Under the pieces are notes generated by a model that was not told the DNA's origin, did no database searches, and saw only the letters and a program-made list of their open reading frames with translations. Positions 5,963 to 8,169 of a DNA stretch of 8,169 nucleotides are shown piece by piece. Position 1 is the first letter of the stretch; each line of letters starts with the position of its first letter. The stretch is from Candidatus Cloacimonadota bacterium (GTDB lineage Bacteria > Cloacimonadota > Cloacimonadia > Cloacimonadales > TCS61): NCBI GenBank assembly GCA_030628755.1, contig DAOVQH010000096.1, positions 1-8,169 on the forward strand. Reading direction: 5' to 3'. The translations under genes and the position numbers were made by a program.

Positions 5963-6664
5963 ATGGCAAAATTTGCAGTTATCGGATTGGGCAAATTCGG
6001 TATAAATGTAGCAACAACTTTATTCGAAAAAGGCGCTGAAGTTATAGCTATTGATAACAATCAGTCATTAATAGACGAAATCAGCGGAAGAGTCAGCGTT
6101 GCCATAAATATGAACAGTACAGATGAAAACGCTCTGAAATCCAACAGAATCCAGGATGTGGATGCTGTGATTCTAGCGATAGGAAACAACATTGAAGTAA
6201 GTGTTTTAACGAGTGTAATTCTTAAGAAATTGGGTGTCAGTAATATTTACGCAAAAGTAGATAGCAAAGTGCATGCCAGAATTCTGGAACTGCTTGGAAT
6301 TCAAAATATAATATTCCCTGAAGAACAAATTGGGAAGCAGCTTGCAAATTCATTGATCTCCAGTAGTGTTCTTGAATATATTGACCTATCCAGTGGTCAC
6401 AGCGTTGTCGAGCTTGTCATACCGGATGAGTGGGCAGGTAAGACACTTCAACAGCTGGCACTTCCAACCAAAAAAGGTGTGAATATCGTTGCAATTAAAT
6501 ATACAACCCAGAGTGTTACCGAGGAAGGAGAAAACATAATCGAAAAGAGAATAAACGATATGCCCGGCGCAAATGATGTGGTCAACGAAGATGATGTGCT
6601 GGTTCTGATAGGACCCAAGACAAAGATCGATGATTTGATAAAAGAAACCTCTAAAAAAGGATAG
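5963..6664 (+). CDS. trkA: TrkA/KtrA-family RCK regulatory subunit of potassium uptake
   Basis: This cytoplasmic, peripheral protein assembles as a ring on the TrkH/KtrB pore and gates it in response to bound nucleotide (ATP/ADP, or NAD(H) in some members). The 233 residues give one RCK_N and one RCK_C domain, the single-unit KtrA type rather than the duplicated E. coli TrkA. The Rossmann motif GLGKFG is at 8-13 and the acidic residue closing the second strand is Asp31 (AIDNN). RCK_N runs to about 135. RCK_C begins near VVELVIPDEWAGKTL (148) and ends with VLVLIGPKTKIDDLI, with a roughly 20-residue charged loop (181-200) in the middle. It lies 19 bases after trkH and 4 bases before the next gene, which strongly suggests co-transcription. 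The symbol ktrA would be equally apt. Confidence 0.93.
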   Translation: MAKFAVIGLGKFGINVATTLFEKGAEVIAIDNNQSLIDEISGRVSVAINMNSTDENALKSNRIQDVDAVILAIGNNIEVSVLTSVILKKLGVSNIYAKVDSKVHARILELLGIQNIIFPEEQIGKQLANSLISSSVLEYIDLSSGHSVVELVIPDEWAGKTLQQLALPTKKGVNIVAIKYTTQSVTEEGENIIEKRINDMPGANDVVNEDDVLVLIGPKTKIDDLIKETSKKG

Positions 6665-6668
6665 AATT

Positions 6669-7430
6669 ATGCGACTTTCATTTACCGTTAAAATTAGATT
6701 ATTAATTATTTTAATATTTATAATCTCCATAATTCAAGCGGGAATAATCCTGCATCTAATTGGCATTTCAATTGATATCAGCCAGACAAAGATCGATATC
6801 CAGAACACACTTTTTATCACGATATTTCTCCAGTTTATTCTTGCTTTAATAGTGATATTTTACATCCCAGTCTTCCTGCATAAAGCATTTGCGGAAATTC
6901 ATAATATTCTGAAAGACATTTCCCAGGGAATTTATAATATCGATATTGACCTCGATAATTTCAAAACCACACTGGATAAAGAATTCTATGCTGTGATGTT
7001 ATCCTTGCAGGAAATGTTGAAATCTGTTCTAAATTTTGATAAACTGAAGAAAGATAAGATCGTGGAGCATCACAACCGGATAGTAGCTATTTTGAACTTA
7101 ACTGAGGATGGCTTTATCGCGCTGGATATGAAAGGAAATATATCTTACATCAATGACAAAGTTGTAGAAGTTTTTCCGGCAATAAATGAAAAAACTAATA
7201 TGATAGATACTAACTTCCCACCTGAAATTGAAAATAACATTAAAAAATACACTCTGAATATTCTGAAGACACAAACCAAGCAAGAACCACAACAGTTTTT
7301 TGTTCCAGCTTTGAAACGACATATTGTTTTGAATAGTGCTGTTGTCCGCGATTCGAATGGACAACCTGCAGGAGTGATTATTTCCTTCACAAATCTGGAG
7401 AAGAAAAAACAGCAGAAAGAAGACGAGTAA
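6669..7430 (+). CDS. Membrane-anchored HAMP-PAS protein lacking an output domain
   Basis: The 253-residue protein has two membrane segments (about 9-31 and 48-69) separated by a short 16-residue extracytoplasmic loop. A HAMP-like helix follows (about 70-95, with the typical 'IxxILKDISQGxY' pattern), then a helical linker (104-135) and one PAS domain from about 133 to 244, recognised by 'ILNLTEDGFIALDMKGNISYIN' split over 141-162 and a final 'GVIISFTNLEKKK'. In histidine kinases this layout precedes the DHp and ATPase domains, but here the protein ends at residue 253 in a charged tail. No phospho-acceptor His box, GGDEF, HD or other output is present, and no kinase remnant follows, since the next gene starts 12 bases later. 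AAGGA at 6657-6661 gives a ribosome-binding site seven bases before the start. The role is unknown; inside a potassium operon it could sense turgor, redox or a ligand and act by protein contact. Confidence 0.75.
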   Translation: MRLSFTVKIRLLIILIFIISIIQAGIILHLIGISIDISQTKIDIQNTLFITIFLQFILALIVIFYIPVFLHKAFAEIHNILKDISQGIYNIDIDLDNFKTTLDKEFYAVMLSLQEMLKSVLNFDKLKKDKIVEHHNRIVAILNLTEDGFIALDMKGNISYINDKVVEVFPAINEKTNMIDTNFPPEIENNIKKYTLNILKTQTKQEPQQFFVPALKRHIVLNSAVVRDSNGQPAGVIISFTNLEKKKQQKEDE

Positions 7431-7442
7431 CAACAAAACTGG

Positions 7443-8169
7443 ATGAGAATAAAATATTCAAAAAAATCCTTTCAGAGGATAGATAAATTCCTTATTGAGC
7501 AGGATATTGAAGAACTTTATTCAAGGTCATTCATTGATAGATTAATCTCCGACGAACAGATAAAAGTCAACAACGAAACTATCAAGAAAAGTAATCTTTT
7601 GAAAGAGGGAGATATAATAGATATTTCTGTCCCTAGAAAAAAACCATTGGAGATCGAACCGGAAAACATACCTCTCGATTTTATCTGGCAGGATAAGTAC
7701 ATAGCAATTATCAATAAACCCGCTGGTGTGGCTGTTCATCCCGGAGCTGGAAATCCGAAAGGTACAATTGTCAATGCCCTGATGTTTCATTTAAAAGGAA
7801 AACTTTCTTATGCTCATGATCCGCTTCGCCCCGGGATAGTTCATCGGTTGGATAAAGATACAACAGGTCTTTTAATCGTTGCCAAGGATGATAAAACACA
7901 TTCTCTTCTTTCGAGAATGTTCCAGGAAAGAAAAATAAAAAAATTCTATAAATCTATCACAGTTGGAATTCCAAAAGAAACTGAAGGAACAATTGAAACT
8001 TTTATAGACCGAAGCAAAAAGGATAGAAAAAAAATGGGGGTTTCTCTATCAGGGAAAAAAGCAATTACACATTACAAAGTACTTGAATATTATGATTTTT
8101 TCTCTTTCGTAGAAATTATCCTGGAAACTGGCAGAACTCACCAGATAAGAGTTCATTTCTCCAATATTA
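7443..8169 (+). CDS. RluD/RluC-family 23S rRNA pseudouridine synthase, 3' end outside window
   Basis: The frame is open from ATG 7443 to the window edge, giving 242 residues of an enzyme usually 300-325 long. It isomerises specific uridines in large-subunit rRNA to pseudouridine. An S4 RNA-binding domain occupies about 10-62 (QRIDKFL, SRSFIDRLI, IKVNNETIKKSNLLKEGD). The catalytic domain follows: NKPAGVAVHPG (91-101), HRLDKDTTGLL (134-144, catalytic Asp137) and GRTHQIRVH (230-238). The HRLD motif in this form and the S4 domain fit the RluA family, RluD or RluC branch; the branch, and so the target uridines, cannot be fixed without the rest of the protein and a phylogeny. An in-frame TAA at 7428-7430, the stop of the preceding gene, leaves 7443 as the only start. 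No good Shine-Dalgarno is visible, so translational coupling over the 12-base gap is likely. Confidence 0.93.
   Translation, partial: MRIKYSKKSFQRIDKFLIEQDIEELYSRSFIDRLISDEQIKVNNETIKKSNLLKEGDIIDISVPRKKPLEIEPENIPLDFIWQDKYIAIINKPAGVAVHPGAGNPKGTIVNALMFHLKGKLSYAHDPLRPGIVHRLDKDTTGLLIVAKDDKTHSLLSRMFQERKIKKFYKSITVGIPKETEGTIETFIDRSKKDRKKMGVSLSGKKAITHYKVLEYYDFFSFVEIILETGRTHQIRVHFSNI

Noticed and set aside
6386..6730. Minus-strand 114-codon frame across trkA and the next gene
   Set aside because: It is antisense to two well-supported genes and has no domain signal.
7098..7790. Four minus-strand open frames opposite the PAS protein and the pseudouridine synthase
   Set aside because: They are shadows; the plus strand carries clear PAS, S4 and synthase motifs over the same bases.

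Overview
The window is an AT-rich bacterial chromosome segment (roughly two-thirds A+T by eye). It encodes a protein with a signal peptide and outer-membrane beta-barrel character, so the host is Gram-negative. The gene set (TonB-receptor-like barrel, Cys4-type adenylate kinase, TrkH/TrkA pair, RluD-type synthase) and the lack of any strong lineage signature would fit a low-GC member of the FCB group, such as Cloacimonadota or a Bacteroidota relative. That placement is inference and is not shown by any marker here. No tRNA, rRNA, CRISPR array, transposase or phage gene was seen.

Layout: bases 1-72 hold the last 23 codons of a plus-strand gene whose end resembles a uridine-kinase-like nucleoside kinase. 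It converges, with an 11-base gap, on a three-gene minus-strand block read from about 3458 down to 84: an NAD-dependent epimerase/SDR gene split by an A11 homopolymer frameshift, an outer-membrane barrel protein, and a six-helix membrane protein of unknown function. Two tandem 38-base palindrome-containing repeats lie in front of the last gene, and the proximal copy supplies its ribosome-binding region. A 160-base divergent intergenic region with two inverted repeats separates this block from the plus-strand block.

The plus-strand block (3619 to the window end) is tightly packed, with gaps of 15, 19, 4 and 12 bases: adenylate kinase, a TrkH/KtrB potassium translocation subunit, a TrkA/KtrA regulatory subunit, a membrane-anchored HAMP-PAS protein with no output domain, and an RluD/RluC-type pseudouridine synthase cut off by the window edge. 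The TrkH and TrkA pair should form a complete Trk/Ktr-type potassium uptake system: the pore protein has all four filter loops, and the soluble partner has an RCK_N nucleotide-binding and an RCK_C domain. The neighbouring adenylate kinase and the kinase-less PAS protein suggest, but do not prove, a link to energy or envelope sensing.

Nothing here is unmistakably a new system. The best leads are the A11 frameshift in an otherwise intact epimerase gene, the output-less PAS protein inside the potassium operon, the palindromic repeat that donates a translation start region, and the long dyad over the adk promoter.
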